Source: Crossiella equi
Lineage (GTDB): Bacteria > Actinomycetota > Actinomycetes > Mycobacteriales > Pseudonocardiaceae
DNA: 64,000 nucleotides
Direction of reading: 5' to 3'
Assembly: GCF_017876755.1 (NCBI RefSeq)
Contig: NZ_JAGIOO010000001.1
Coordinates: forward strand, 6,929,786-6,993,785
This document shows, piece after piece, positions 15,632 through 24,574 of this stretch. Positions within the stretch are counted from its first letter, which is position 1, and each line of letters opens with the position of its first letter. A model generated the notes under the pieces. The model worked only from the letters and a program-made list of their open reading frames with translations. It was not told the origin of the DNA and did not search any database. The position numbers and the translations under genes were made by a program.

Positions 15632-16516
15632 ATGTCAGCGGACAACCGGCTCGGCGAGTTCCTCCGCGCACGCCGTGGCGCCATCACGCCCGAGGACGTC
15701 GGCCTGGCCGACTCGGGCAAGCGCCGCACGCCCGGCCTGCGCCGCGAGGAAGTCGCCATGCTCGCCGGGGTCAGCACCGACTACTACATCCGCCTGGAAC
15801 AGGGCCGCGAGCGCAACCCGTCCGAGCAGGTCGTGCTCGCCCTGGCCAAGGCCCTGGCCCTGGAACCCTGGGCCACGGCCTACCTGCGCCGCATCACCGG
15901 CCCGCAGCCGCAGCGCGTGCGGCCCAAGCCGAAGAACCACTCCGTCAGCCCCAACGTGCTGCGCCTGCTCGAGGGCTGGACGCACACCCCCGCCCTGGTC
16001 ATGGGGCCGTGGATGGACGTGCTCGCCCGCAACCGCATGGCGCGGGCCTTCCACCAGCCGCTGGCCCACCAGGACAACATCCTGCGGATGACCTTCCTGG
16101 ACCCGGCGGCGCGCGAGTTCTACCAGGACTTCGAGCGCGACGCCCGGGACATGGTCACCACACTGCGCGCCATGTCCATCGAGGACGTGCAGGACGCCCG
16201 GCTCACCGAGCTGGTCGGCGAGCTGTGCCTCAACAGCGCGGACTTCCGCCGCTGGTGGGCCCGTTTCGACGTGCGGCCCCGGCCGCGCGCCCTGGTGCGC
16301 TACCACCACCCGCAGGTCGGCGAGCTGAGCCTGACCTACGACTCCTTCGCCATCAACGCCGCCCCCGGCCAGCAGCTGCTGATCTACCAGGCCGAACCGG
16401 GCAGCACCTCGGAGCAGGGCCTGGCCCTGCTCGGCAGCCTGGCCGCGGACGACCAGGCCGCCGAGCCCGAACCCGGTGACCTGCCCGGGATCAGTGCCCG
16501 TAGGTCACCCGGTTGA
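15632..16516 (+). CDS. XRE-family regulator with MmyB-like ligand-binding domain
   Basis: 294 residues from the ATG at 15632 (GGGG 4-5 bases upstream). The N-terminal HTH reads RRTPGLRREEVAMLAGVSTDYYIRLEQGR. The C-terminal part (about 105-275) is the MmyB-like ligand-binding domain, a PAS-like fold thought to sense a fatty-acid-like ligand, with LMGPWMDVLARN-type and FRRWWARFDVRP motifs (here VMGPWMDVLARNRMARAF). Actinomycetes carry many such regulators, commonly controlling an adjacent enzyme gene. The PRMT-like gene upstream or the cyclophilin downstream are candidates. Its 3' end overlaps the convergent cyclophilin gene by 26 bases. Confidence 0.9.
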   Translation: MSADNRLGEFLRARRGAITPEDVGLADSGKRRTPGLRREEVAMLAGVSTDYYIRLEQGRERNPSEQVVLALAKALALEPWATAYLRRITGPQPQRVRPKPKNHSVSPNVLRLLEGWTHTPALVMGPWMDVLARNRMARAFHQPLAHQDNILRMTFLDPAAREFYQDFERDARDMVTTLRAMSIEDVQDARLTELVGELCLNSADFRRWWARFDVRPRPRALVRYHHPQVGELSLTYDSFAINAAPGQQLLIYQAEPGSTSEQGLALLGSLAADDQAAEPEPGDLPGISARRSPG

Positions 16517-17159
16517 TGTGCACGGGCAGCTTCGGCAGCCCGTCCAGCGGGTTCGTCGGGCCGGGGACGATGCCGCCGGCCACGATCCGGTCCAGCACGT
16601 CCATGCCGCGCACCACCTCGCCCAGCACCGTGTAGGCCGGAGCGATGTTGGCGAAGCTGTGCACGATGAAGAACTGGCTGCCGTTGGTGTCCGGGCCGAA
16701 GTTGCCCATCGCGACCGTGCCGCGCGGGTAGGTCTCCTCGCCGGTGACCTCGTCGTCGAACTTGTAGCCCGGGCCGCCCTTCTCCGCCGCCCAGATGTCC
16801 CCGCACTGCAGCACACCCAGCCGGGTGGAGTTGGTCAGCCGCCAGCACTGGGTCTTGTCGTAGAACCTCTGCCTGCTCAGGGACAGGAAGTTGTGCACCG
16901 CGCACGGAGCGTTCGCGCGGTCCAGCACCATCACCACCCGGCCGTGGTTGGTGTGCAGGGTGACCCGCACCGAGCCCTTGGCCCTGGCCCTGGGGTTCGG
17001 CGGGCGCACCGGCTTGGCCGCCGGGTCCTCGGGGGTCGGGGTGTAGGTGCAGCGCACCGAGTGGCCCGAGGGGGCCGTCGTCTCCGCCTGCGCGGCCCCC
17101 AGGGGCAGCGCGGCCAGCATCGCCACGGTGAGCACACCGACTGACCAGCGTTTTCTCAT
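16491..17159 (-). CDS. Secreted peptidyl-prolyl cis-trans isomerase (cyclophilin type)
   Basis: 222 residues from the ATG at 17159; the TTG three codons earlier is less likely. An N-terminal signal peptide (RKRWSVGVLTVAMLAALPLGAAQA) precedes a short proline-rich linker, then the cyclophilin domain (about 65-222): VTLHTNHGRVVMVLDRANAPCAVHNFLSL, FYDKTQCWR, GGPGYKFDDE, MGNFGPDTNGSQFFIVHS. The Arg of the family active site is present in the CWRL segment, and QFFI is intact. It should speed proline isomerisation of exported proteins outside the membrane. It converges on the MmyB-type regulator and is read away from def. Confidence 0.93.
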   Translation of the reverse strand: MRKRWSVGVLTVAMLAALPLGAAQAETTAPSGHSVRCTYTPTPEDPAAKPVRPPNPRARAKGSVRVTLHTNHGRVVMVLDRANAPCAVHNFLSLSRQRFYDKTQCWRLTNSTRLGVLQCGDIWAAEKGGPGYKFDDEVTGEETYPRGTVAMGNFGPDTNGSQFFIVHSFANIAPAYTVLGEVVRGMDVLDRIVAGGIVPGPTNPLDGLPKLPVHINRVTYGH

Positions 17160-17219
17160 GCCGGACAACCTAACCCCGGCTCGTCTCCGCCGGAACCCGG
17201 CGATCTACTATCAGTGCCC

Positions 17220-17735
17220 ATGAGCACCACCGGAACCGCGCGGCCCATCGTCCACTACGGAGACCCGGTGCTGCACCGGCCGTGCCAGCCGGTCACCACC
17301 TTCGACGAGCGGCTGCGCACCCTGGTCGAGGACATGTTCGCCAGCATGTACGCCGCCAGCGGCGTCGGCCTGGCCGCCAACCAGATCGGCGTGGACGCGC
17401 GCGTGTTCGTCATGGACTGCCCCGACGCCGACGGCAACGCGGTGGTCGCCACCCTGGTCAACCCGGTGCTCACCCTGCCGCCCGCGCCCCGCGAGCTCAC
17501 CACCACCAACGAGGGCTGCCTGTCCGTGCCCGGCCAGTACGCCGAGGTCTCCCGGTCCGAGCACGCCACCGCAACCGGTTTCGACGCCGAGGGCAACCCG
17601 GTCACCGTCACCACCACCGGCATCGCCGCGCGCTGCCTGCAGCACGAGGTCGACCACCTGGACGGACTCGCCTATGTCGACCGGCTGCCGGTCAAGCAGC
17701 GCAAGGCGATCCTGGCCGCGGCCGGTCTGACCTGA
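17220..17735 (+). CDS. def: Peptide deformylase
   Basis: 171 residues from the ATG at 17220 (a GTG two codons earlier is possible). All three deformylase motifs are intact: GVGLAANQ, EGCLSVPG and QHEVDHLDG, which provide the metal ligands (Cys of motif 2, both His of motif 3) and the catalytic Glu. It removes the formyl group from nascent chains. Its stop overlaps the ATG of cobL (TGATG), so the two are translationally coupled, an unexpected pairing. Actinomycetes often carry several deformylases, so this may not be the only one. Confidence 0.96.
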   Translation: MSTTGTARPIVHYGDPVLHRPCQPVTTFDERLRTLVEDMFASMYAASGVGLAANQIGVDARVFVMDCPDADGNAVVATLVNPVLTLPPAPRELTTTNEGCLSVPGQYAEVSRSEHATATGFDAEGNPVTVTTTGIAARCLQHEVDHLDGLAYVDRLPVKQRKAILAAAGLT

Positions 17736-18952
17736 TGACCGAGCCCGTCACCGTCGTCGGCATCGGTGCCGACGGCTGGCCCGGCCTGTCCCAGCCCGCC
17801 CAGCTGTCCGTGCGCGCCGCCCAGGTGCTCTTCGGCAGCAGCCGCCAGCTCGACCTCGTGCCGGACAAGGTCATCGCCGAACGCCACGCGTGGCCCTCGC
17901 CGATGCTGCCCGCCCTGCCCGGCCTGCTGGAACGCCACCGCGGCAAGCGGATCTGCGTGCTGGCCAGCGGCGACCCCATGTTCTTCGGCCTCGGCTCCAC
18001 CCTGGCCAAGCTGCTCGGGCCGGAGCAGCTGCGCGTGCTGCCGCACGCCTCCTCGGTGTCGCTGGCCTGCGCGCGGCTGGGCTGGCCCGCCGAGTCGGTC
18101 GAGGTGGTCAGCGCGGTCGGACGGCCGGTGGAGCTGCTGCACCCGCACGTGCAGCCCGGCCGCCGCGTGCTCGTGCTCAGCGCGGGCGGTGACACCCCGG
18201 CCGAGGTCGCGGGCCTGCTCACCGTGCGCGGGTACGGGCCGAGCCGCCTGACCGTGCTGGAACGACTGGGCGGCAAGGACGAGCACCTGGTCACCGGCAC
18301 CGCGGGCGAGTGGTCGCTGCCGCGCACCGCCGCGCTGAACATCATCGCCGTGGAGTGCGTGGCCGATCCCGGCACGCCGCTGCTGCCCACCGTGCCCGGC
18401 CTGCCGGACTCGGCGTTCGAGCACGACGGCCAGCTCACCAAGCGCGAGGTCCGCGCCCTGACCCTGGCGCGCCTCCAGCCGGTGCCCGGTCAGCTGCTGT
18501 GGGACGTCGGCGCCGGGTCCGGCAGCATCGCCATCGAGTGGTCCCGCTGCCACCCCAGCTGCCGGGCGGTCGCGGTCGAGCAGTCCGGGGAACGCGCCGA
18601 GCGCATCACCCGCAACGCCTACAACCTGGGGGTGCCCGGGGTGCGCGTCGTGCACGGCGGTGCCCCGGAGGCCCTCCAGGGGCTCGAGACGCCCTCAGCG
18701 GTGTTCATCGGCGGCGGCGCCACCACCCCCGGCATGGTCGAGCACTGCTGGGAAGCCCTCGACCACGGCGGCCGTCTCGTGGTGAACGCGGTGACCCTGG
18801 AGTCGGAGGCGTTGCTGGCGCACTGGCACGCCCGGCTCGGCGGTGAGCTGACCCGCGTCGCGATCAGCCGCGCGGCCCCGGTCGGCGGCTTCACCGCGAT
18901 GCGCCCCGTGCTGCCCGTGACCACCTGGGCCGTCACCAAGCCGGCCCGATGA
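17735..18952 (+). CDS. cobL: Precorrin-6Y C5,15-methyltransferase (decarboxylating), CobL (CbiE-CbiT fusion)
   Basis: 405 residues. The N-terminal CbiE-type domain begins [13 protein letters not shown] and contains [11 protein letters not shown]. The C-terminal CbiT domain (about 235-405) has [17 protein letters not shown], the SAM-binding loop. The fused enzyme methylates C5 and C15 of the corrin ring and removes the C12 acetate carboxyl to give precorrin-8x in the aerobic cobalamin pathway. The ATG overlaps the deformylase stop. cobM follows after 13 bases. Confidence 0.95.
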   Translation: MTEPVTVVGIGADGWPGLSQPAQLSVRAAQVLFGSSRQLDLVPDKVIAERHAWPSPMLPALPGLLERHRGKRICVLASGDPMFFGLGSTLAKLLGPEQLRVLPHASSVSLACARLGWPAESVEVVSAVGRPVELLHPHVQPGRRVLVLSAGGDTPAEVAGLLTVRGYGPSRLTVLERLGGKDEHLVTGTAGEWSLPRTAALNIIAVECVADPGTPLLPTVPGLPDSAFEHDGQLTKREVRALTLARLQPVPGQLLWDVGAGSGSIAIEWSRCHPSCRAVAVEQSGERAERITRNAYNLGVPGVRVVHGGAPEALQGLETPSAVFIGGGATTPGMVEHCWEALDHGGRLVVNAVTLESEALLAHWHARLGGELTRVAISRAAPVGGFTAMRPVLPVTTWAVTKPAR

Positions 18953-18965
18953 CCGAGGGAACACC

Positions 18966-19712
18966 GTGACCGTGCACTTCATCGGGGCCGGACCCGGCGC
19001 CGCCGACCTGATCACCGTGCGTGGGCAGCGGATCATCGCCGCCTCCCCGGTGTGCCTGTACGCGGGCTCGCTGGTCCCGGCCGAGCTGCTGGCACTGTGC
19101 CCGCCCGGCGCGCTGCTGGTGGACACGGCCGAGCTGAACCTGGACCAGATCACCGAGCACTACCGGCGCGCGCACGCCGCCGGGCAGGACGTGGCACGGC
19201 TGCACTCCGGCGACCCGTCGGTCTACAGCGCGATGGCCGAGCAGATGCGGCGCCTGGACGCGGCCGGGATCCCCTACGACGTCACCCCCGGTGTGCCCGC
19301 CTTCGCCGCCGCGGCGGCCTCGCTGCGGCGGGAGCTGACCGTGCCCGGCGTCGGGCAGACCGTGGTGCTGACCCGCACCTCGGCGCGGGCCACGCCCATG
19401 CCACCAGGGGAGGATCTCGCCACGCTCGGCCGCAGCGGGGCCACGCTGGTGCTGCACCTGGCCGTGCAGCGCATCGACGAGGTCGTCGCCGAGCTGCTGC
19501 CCGGCTACGGCGCGGACTGCCCGGTCGCCGTGGTCGCGCGGGCCAGCCGGGAGGACGAGCTGGTGCTGCGGGGCACGCTCGGGGACATCGCGGCCGCGGT
19601 GCACGCGGCGGGGGTGCGGCGGACCGCGGTGATCGTGGTCGGGCGGGTGCTCACCGCCGGGGACTTCCCGGACAGCCACCTGTACTCCGTCGCGCGCTGC
19701 CGGGAGGGCTAG
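18966..19712 (+). CDS. cobM: Precorrin-4 C11-methyltransferase
   Basis: 248 residues, GTG start with GAGGGA 5 bases upstream. Tetrapyrrole methylase landmarks are present: [40 protein letters not shown] and [15 protein letters not shown]. The enzyme methylates C11 of precorrin-4 to precorrin-5. It is co-transcribed with cobL. The remaining cob genes of the window resume about 17.9 kb downstream at cobK. Confidence 0.95.
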   Translation: MTVHFIGAGPGAADLITVRGQRIIAASPVCLYAGSLVPAELLALCPPGALLVDTAELNLDQITEHYRRAHAAGQDVARLHSGDPSVYSAMAEQMRRLDAAGIPYDVTPGVPAFAAAAASLRRELTVPGVGQTVVLTRTSARATPMPPGEDLATLGRSGATLVLHLAVQRIDEVVAELLPGYGADCPVAVVARASREDELVLRGTLGDIAAAVHAAGVRRTAVIVVGRVLTAGDFPDSHLYSVARCREG

Positions 19713-19735
19713 GCCGCGTCCCGGTCGGCGCCGGG

Positions 19736-19843
19736 GTGCCGGGCCCGGTCCACGGCAATGTCATCGGGCACACCAAGAAGGACTTCTACACCGGCGCGCA
19801 CTGGCGCTACCCGAACCGGGGCGGGGTCAAGCACGTCGAGTGA
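19736..19843 (+). pseudogene. Possible 3' remnant of a degraded gene
   Basis: After cobM, a 35-codon frame ending at 19843 encodes GNVIGHTKKDFYTGAHWRYPNRGG and four further residues, with codon choices fully typical of real genes here (gac ttc tac acc ggc). It has no ribosome binding site and no known domain. It is followed at once by a strong terminator hairpin. I read it as the tail of a gene whose 5' part was deleted. A tiny genuine protein, or chance, are alternatives. Confidence 0.35.
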
Positions 19844-19852
19844 GCAGGGAGC

Positions 19853-19892
19853 GGGCGGGTGTTCCTCCGGTGAATCGGAGGGACACCCGCCC
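19853..19892 (+). terminator. Strong terminator-type hairpin
   Basis: GGGCGGGTGTtCCTCCG, a short loop GTGAAT, then CGGAGGgACACCCGCCC form an almost perfect stem, followed by TTTGCTGC. It ends the def-cobL-cobM transcript. Confidence 0.8.
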
Positions 19893-20344
19893 TTTGCTGC
19901 TCCATACCGAGTACACACGGGCAGGCTTGATAGTCCGATCGGACAATGCGTTCCGTGAGCAATTGTTGAACTGATCGGTCAGACAGGGGTGAGGAATGTG
20001 AAGCGTGGTTCATGGTCGTGAGGTTTGCGTTCATTCGGGTGTCGTCAAGACGGGTGAATCGTGCGGCGTACGGACCCGATCAGTTGATGTTGGTGCTCCC
20101 CGCAATTCGAGGCATGCATACGTTGTGACCTCGATGATCTTGCTGGATGGGAAAAGTTACCTTGGTACAAATGGGTGATAGATGTCTGCTAGTGCGTGAC
20201 GCTCCGTGAGGTAAACGCGGTATGGCGGGACGGCAAAACCGACATTTGGTCCATAGTGTTAGTAGGGAAGCGCATGACTTGGGGCCATTCGGAGTCCGGT
20301 GTCGCTTGTCCCGTCACAGAACGTGTTTGAAACAGGAGGACTGG
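19893..20344. other. Long AT-richer upstream region of the SulP-carbonic anhydrase gene
   Basis: 452 bases without a gene and visibly less GC-rich than the surroundings. It contains the perfect 12-base palindrome GTCCGATCGGAC (19933-19944) and a second, weaker one around CTGATCGGTCAG. Such a long leader suggests a regulated promoter, but I cannot name the factor or fix the start of transcription. Confidence 0.4.
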
Positions 20345-22630
20345 ATGGACGCCCAGCCCACCACCACCGCTGGCGGCGGGTTCGCCGGGTGGCTCAGAAA
20401 AGACCTGCGGCACGACCTGCCTGCCTCGCTGGTCGTGTTCCTGGTCGCGGTACCGCTTTCGCTGGGTATCGCAGTGGCTTCCGGAGCGCCCATCGTGGCC
20501 GGACTCATCGCCGCCGTTGTCGGCGGGATCGTCGCGGCCGCGCTCGGTGGTTCACCATTACTCGTCAGCGGACCAGCCGCCGGGCTGACCGTGGTCGTCG
20601 CGGGTTTCATCCAGCAGTTCGGCTGGGCCGTCACCTGTGCCATCACCGTCGCCGCGGGGCTGCTCCAGCTCGTACTCGGATTCAGCAAGGTCGCCCGCGC
20701 CGCGCTGGCGATCTCCCCGGCGGTCGTGCACGCGATGCTCGCGGGCATCGGCATCACGATCACGCTGGGCCAGCTCCACGTCCTGCTGGGCGGTGCGCCC
20801 GGCACCAGCGCGTGGACCAACATCGCCGAGCTGCCCGGCCAGCTCCTCGACCTGCATGGGCCCGCCACCTTCGTCGGCCTCTTCGTGCTGGGTGTGCTCT
20901 TCGCCTGGGGCTTCCTGCCCGCGGCCGTGCGCCGCGTCCCCGGGCCCCTGGTCGCCGTGGTCGGCGCCACCCTGATCGCCGAGGTGCTCAACCTCCAGCT
21001 CACCCGCGTCGACCTGCCCGGCTCGGTGCTGGACTCCATCCAGCTGCCGCAGCTGCCCACCGGTGAGTTCGGTGCCGTCGCCGTCGCCGTGCTCACCCTG
21101 ACCGTCATCGCCTCGGTGGAGAGCCTGCTCTCGGCCGTCGCGGTGGACAAGCTCGGCGGCACCCGCAGCAACCTCGACCGCGAGCTCGTCGGCCAGGGCA
21201 CCGCGAACATGGCCTCCGGCCTGCTCGGCGGCCTGCCGGTCACCGGCGTCATCGTGCGTGGCTCCACCAACGTCGCCGCCGGGGCCCGCACCCGCGCCTC
21301 GGCCATGCTGCACGGCGTCTGGGTGCTGCTGTTCGTGGTGTTCCTGTCCGCGCTCATCGAACGCGTGCCGATGGCCGCCCTGGCCGGCCTGCTGGTCTTC
21401 GTCGGTGTGCAGCTGGTCAAGATGCAGGACGTGCGGGCCGCGCGCAGGCACCGCGAGCTCACCGCCTACCTGGTCACGGTGCTCGGCGTGGTCTTCCTCG
21501 ACCTGCTCCAGGGCGTGCTGATCGGCCTGGCCACCTCGATCTTCCTGGTGCTGCGCCGCGTGGTGTGGGCCCAGGTGCGGGCCACCGAGAACGCGCCCGG
21601 CCAGTGGAGCGTCGTGGTCGAGGGCACCCTGAGCTTCCTGTCCATCCCGCGCCTGTCCCGCGTGCTCGCCCAGGTGCCGGACAAGGCCAACGTCGACGTC
21701 GAGCTGGTCATGGACTTCCTCGACCACGCCGCCTACGAGCACCTCAACGGCTGGCGCCACCAGCACGAGGCGCACGGCGGCAAGGTCGTGGTGGACGAGG
21801 TGTCCGGTGTCGGCCGCGGCCGCGAGCGCAGGCACGCCGGTGTGGTGCTGCCGCGCTGGTTCGCCCCCTGGCACGACTGGCAGGGCGACGTGCCCGAACA
21901 GCGCGGCACCTCCGCGCTGGTGCACGGCGTCCGCGAGTACCACCGCCGCTCCGCGCCCCTGCTGCGCCCGGTGTTCGAGCAGCTGGCCTCCCTGCAGCGC
22001 CCGCACGGCATGTTCCTCACCTGCGCGGACTCGCGCATCGTGCCGAACATGATCACCAGCAGCGGGCCGGGCGACCTGTTCACCGTGCGCAACGTCGGCA
22101 ACCTGGTGCCCGAGGGCGACGACGGCATCGAGGCCTCCGTGCACTACGCGGTGGAGGTCCTGCGCGTGCCCACGCTCATGGTGTGCGGGCACTCCGCGTG
22201 CGGCGGCATGTCCGCGCTACTGGCCGGGCGGGCCGAGGAGGAGGACTCGCTGGGCCGCTGGCTGCGCGCCGGTGCCCCCAGCGTGGCCGCCCTGCGCGCC
22301 GGTCACCCGGCTGCCGGGCAGGCCGCCTGGGGGAACGACACCGCCGGGGAGGCCGACGCGCTGGCCAAGGTCAACGTGGCGGTGCAGGTGGAGGCGCTCA
22401 CCGAGCTGCCGATCGTCCGCCAGGCCATCACCGAGGGCAGGCTCCAGGTGATCGGGCTGTTCTTCGACATCGCCACCGGCGAGCTGTCGCTGCTGGACCC
22501 GGAGTCCAACCGGTTCGTCCCGCTGCCGCACGACAGCGACATCCCGGAGCAGGTCGTTCCGGAACAGGGCGGCGTTACACCCCCGGGTGTGAGAAAGCCC
22601 GTGGTGGGCAGCAGCACGATCGCGGATTGA
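20345..22630 (+). CDS. SulP-family anion (probably bicarbonate) transporter fused to a beta-carbonic anhydrase
   Basis: 761 residues, ATG 5 bases after AGGAGG. Residues about 15-415 are a SulP transporter with 10 or more helices (LPASLVVFLVAVPLSLGIAVASG, GSPLLVSGPAAGLTVVV). A short STAS-like segment follows (about 418-490). Residues about 525-735 are a beta-carbonic anhydrase with the zinc ligands in CADSR (near 558) and CGHSACGG (near 614). The fusion has the length and order of mycobacterial Rv3273-type proteins. Coupling implies import of bicarbonate or sulfate-like anion linked to CO2 hydration at the inner membrane face. The gene is monocistronic, with a long leader before and a hairpin after. 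Confidence 0.93.
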   Translation: MDAQPTTTAGGGFAGWLRKDLRHDLPASLVVFLVAVPLSLGIAVASGAPIVAGLIAAVVGGIVAAALGGSPLLVSGPAAGLTVVVAGFIQQFGWAVTCAITVAAGLLQLVLGFSKVARAALAISPAVVHAMLAGIGITITLGQLHVLLGGAPGTSAWTNIAELPGQLLDLHGPATFVGLFVLGVLFAWGFLPAAVRRVPGPLVAVVGATLIAEVLNLQLTRVDLPGSVLDSIQLPQLPTGEFGAVAVAVLTLTVIASVESLLSAVAVDKLGGTRSNLDRELVGQGTANMASGLLGGLPVTGVIVRGSTNVAAGARTRASAMLHGVWVLLFVVFLSALIERVPMAALAGLLVFVGVQLVKMQDVRAARRHRELTAYLVTVLGVVFLDLLQGVLIGLATSIFLVLRRVVWAQVRATENAPGQWSVVVEGTLSFLSIPRLSRVLAQVPDKANVDVELVMDFLDHAAYEHLNGWRHQHEAHGGKVVVDEVSGVGRGRERRHAGVVLPRWFAPWHDWQGDVPEQRGTSALVHGVREYHRRSAPLLRPVFEQLASLQRPHGMFLTCADSRIVPNMITSSGPGDLFTVRNVGNLVPEGDDGIEASVHYAVEVLRVPTLMVCGHSACGGMSALLAGRAEEEDSLGRWLRAGAPSVAALRAGHPAAGQAAWGNDTAGEADALAKVNVAVQVEALTELPIVRQAITEGRLQVIGLFFDIATGELSLLDPESNRFVPLPHDSDIPEQVVPEQGGVTPPGVRKPVVGSSTIAD

Positions 22631-22655
22631 CGGGCCTCCCCCGGCTGCCTATCTT
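22627..22655 (+). promoter_or_regulatory. Putative promoter of S1 paralogue 1
   Basis: TTGACG (22627-22632) and TATCTT (22650-22655) are separated by 17 bases. The -35 overlaps the stop codon of the preceding gene. The region resembles the upstream region of paralogue 2 (shared GGCTGCCTA and GCGGGGGAGTC-like stretches), which suggests inheritance by duplication. Confidence 0.5.
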
Positions 22656-22667
22656 CGCAGCCGGGGG
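22638..22667 (+). terminator. Hairpin after the SulP-carbonic anhydrase gene
   Basis: CCCCCGGCTGC and GCAGCCGGGGG are perfect 11-base arms around an 8-base loop, 7 bases after the stop. There is no U-run. The loop also contains the TATCTT element proposed as the -10 of the next gene, so the two roles may overlap. Confidence 0.6.
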
Positions 22668-22741
22668 AGTCCGGGTCCCCCGTTCCGCCTGGTGACAACC
22701 CGTTGCCGGGTCGCGACTCTGGGGAACTGGGGGATCGCGCC

Positions 22742-24370
22742 GTGGCGCGTTCACGCTTCTTGCTGTCCATTGTGGCCGGTGCGCTGGCCACCACCGCGAC
22801 CATCACCTTCACGCCGAGCGCGGGCGCCCTCACCAACGGCGTGCCCGCCACCGGGAACAACAGCCCGCACCGGCAGACCGCGCTCATCAACACCGGCGAG
22901 CGCCACTGCTCCGGCGTGCTGGTCGACCCGCAGTGGCTGATGACGGCCAAGAGCTGCTTCGGCCAGGACGTCAAGTGGGGTCCGCCCGCCAAGCGCACCA
23001 CCGCCGTCATCGGCCGCAACGACCGCACCAAGACCGAGGAGGGCGAGAGCCTCGACATCGTCGAGATCGCGCCCCGGGAGGACCGCGACCTCGCGCTGCT
23101 CCGCCTGGGCGAGCCGACCTTCACCGTCGCGCCGGTCGCGCTGCGCGGCACCACCTCCACCGGCCGCTTCACCGGCACCGGCTGGGGTGCCACCACGACC
23201 GAGGCCCGGCCGGACGTGCGCCAGGAGGCGCAGTTCGACGTCGGCGTCAACGCCTGGACCGCCACCGACTTCGAGCTCTACACCGCACCGGAGAACGCGC
23301 CGGTGCCGTGCTCGGGCGACCTCGGCGGCCCCGTGCTGCACACCGAGGGCGGCACGACCACCCTCGCCGGGGTGTTCACCACCACCGGCGGCCCGAGCTG
23401 CTCCGGCGAGACCGCCCAGCCCGCGCCCCGCCCGCGCGCCGCGCGCACGGACAACCTGCACGTCTGGCTCAAGGCGCACGTCTACCGCGCCAACACGGTC
23501 AAGGGCGTGGAGAACCGCAACATCCTGCGCGTCACCAGCGCCGAGACCGGCACCTGCCTCACCGCCACCTGGCCCGCCGACCTGCAGACCTGCGAGGGCC
23601 AGGCGGTGCAGCAGCTGGAGGTCGTCGGGGACGGCCAGGAGGTGCTGCTGCGCGAGCAGGCCAGCCGCCAGTGCCTGGAGGTCGCCGAGGACCGCGTGCT
23701 GCGCGCGGACTGCCGGTCCGACCTCAAGCAGCAGCAGTGGCAGTTCCTGCCCGGCAAGTCCGGCAAGCTCGAGATCCGCAACCTGCTGGCCGACGCGCGG
23801 CTGACCGCCAACGCCCCCGGTGGCTACCGCGTCTCCACCCAGCCCGCCGACCACACCCGCGCCCAGCAGTGGGAGATCTCCGTCGTCGGCAAGACCCGGT
23901 ACGACGTCGGCGGCCGCCACTCCCTGGCCGCGGTCAACGACGGCCTGCCCGACCACTACGTCCGGCACGCCTTCGGCCAGGGCCAGCTGAGCCTGATCAC
24001 CGCGGGCAGCCCGGACCTGGACAAGGCGGACGCCACCTTCAAGCTGGTGCCCGGTTTCACCGACACGAACTGCTTCGCGATCGAGTCGGTGAACTACCCC
24101 GGCCGCTTCCTGCGCCACGCCAACGGCCGGATCCGCCTGGACGCCTACGAGACCGGCACCTTCTTCCCCGCCGACGCCACCTGGTGCGCGCGGGAGGGCA
24201 TCGCGGGCAAGGGCACCACGTTCACCTCGTCCAACTACCCGGACAACACGCTCCGGCACTTCCAGGGCGCGCTGTGGAGCGCGCACAAGGGCGGCGCGCA
24301 GCCGTACGAGACGGCCGAGTCCTTCGAGGCCGACTCCAGCTTCGTGGTGGGCCAGCCGCTGGCCAAGTGA
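22742..24370 (+). CDS. Secreted S1 (trypsin-fold) pseudoprotease with ricin-like and AbfB domains, paralogue 1
   Basis: 542 residues from the GTG at 22742 (GGGGG 7-8 bases upstream). Signal peptide to about residue 28, then an S1 domain (about 29-245), a ricin-type beta-trefoil (about 255-385) and an AbfB-type trefoil (about 385-542, with FLRHANGRIRLDAY and ADATWC). In the S1 domain the histidine position reads TAKSC (Ser71 instead of His), the aspartate is kept in EDRDLALL (Asp116), and the serine position reads GDLGGP (Leu194). Catalysis by the usual triad is therefore impossible, while the fold-defining CSGVLV, SC and GG features remain. The AbfB type binds arabinofuranose side chains in known enzymes. 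I infer an extracellular glycan-binding or regulatory protein. Confidence 0.85.
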   Translation: MARSRFLLSIVAGALATTATITFTPSAGALTNGVPATGNNSPHRQTALINTGERHCSGVLVDPQWLMTAKSCFGQDVKWGPPAKRTTAVIGRNDRTKTEEGESLDIVEIAPREDRDLALLRLGEPTFTVAPVALRGTTSTGRFTGTGWGATTTEARPDVRQEAQFDVGVNAWTATDFELYTAPENAPVPCSGDLGGPVLHTEGGTTTLAGVFTTTGGPSCSGETAQPAPRPRAARTDNLHVWLKAHVYRANTVKGVENRNILRVTSAETGTCLTATWPADLQTCEGQAVQQLEVVGDGQEVLLREQASRQCLEVAEDRVLRADCRSDLKQQQWQFLPGKSGKLEIRNLLADARLTANAPGGYRVSTQPADHTRAQQWEISVVGKTRYDVGGRHSLAAVNDGLPDHYVRHAFGQGQLSLITAGSPDLDKADATFKLVPGFTDTNCFAIESVNYPGRFLRHANGRIRLDAYETGTFFPADATWCAREGIAGKGTTFTSSNYPDNTLRHFQGALWSAHKGGAQPYETAESFEADSSFVVGQPLAK

Positions 24371-24388
24371 GCGCACACTCGAACACGT

Positions 24389-24423
24389 GACGCGGGTTCC
24401 CCCGGTTCGGGTGGACCCGCGTC
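24389..24423 (+). terminator. Terminator-type hairpin after S1 paralogue 1
   Basis: GACGCGGGT and ACCCGCGTC form perfect 9-base arms, with a further CCC/GGG pairing inside. It lies 19 bases after the stop codon, so paralogues 1 and 2 appear to be separately transcribed. Confidence 0.6.
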
Positions 24424-24466
24424 CGCGTGTGCGCGGCAACCCGTTGGCGGACAACGAAAGTCGGAA

Positions 24467-24496
24467 TTGACTCCGTCTTCCCGGGCTGCCTAGGGT
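24467..24496 (+). promoter_or_regulatory. Putative promoter of S1 paralogue 2
   Basis: TTGACT (24467-24472), an 18-base spacer and TAGGGT (24491-24496) match the streptomycete housekeeping consensus (TTGAC / TAGRRT). The same arrangement with 18-base spacing recurs before paralogues 3 and 5. Confidence 0.6.
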
Positions 24497-24574
24497 CGGT
24501 GGCGGGGGAGTCGGGGCCTCCGCGCCGTCAGCAAGCCGTTGGCGGGCAACGACATGCACTGGGGGACTCGCGCG

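Noticed and set aside
14436-16516. Part of a natural-product gene cluster
   Set aside because: No synthase, tailoring or transport genes accompany the methyltransferase and regulator.
22638-22667. Reading the hairpin after the SulP gene only as a terminator or only as the promoter of paralogue 1
   Set aside because: Both signals overlap and neither can be excluded, so both are listed with reduced confidence.
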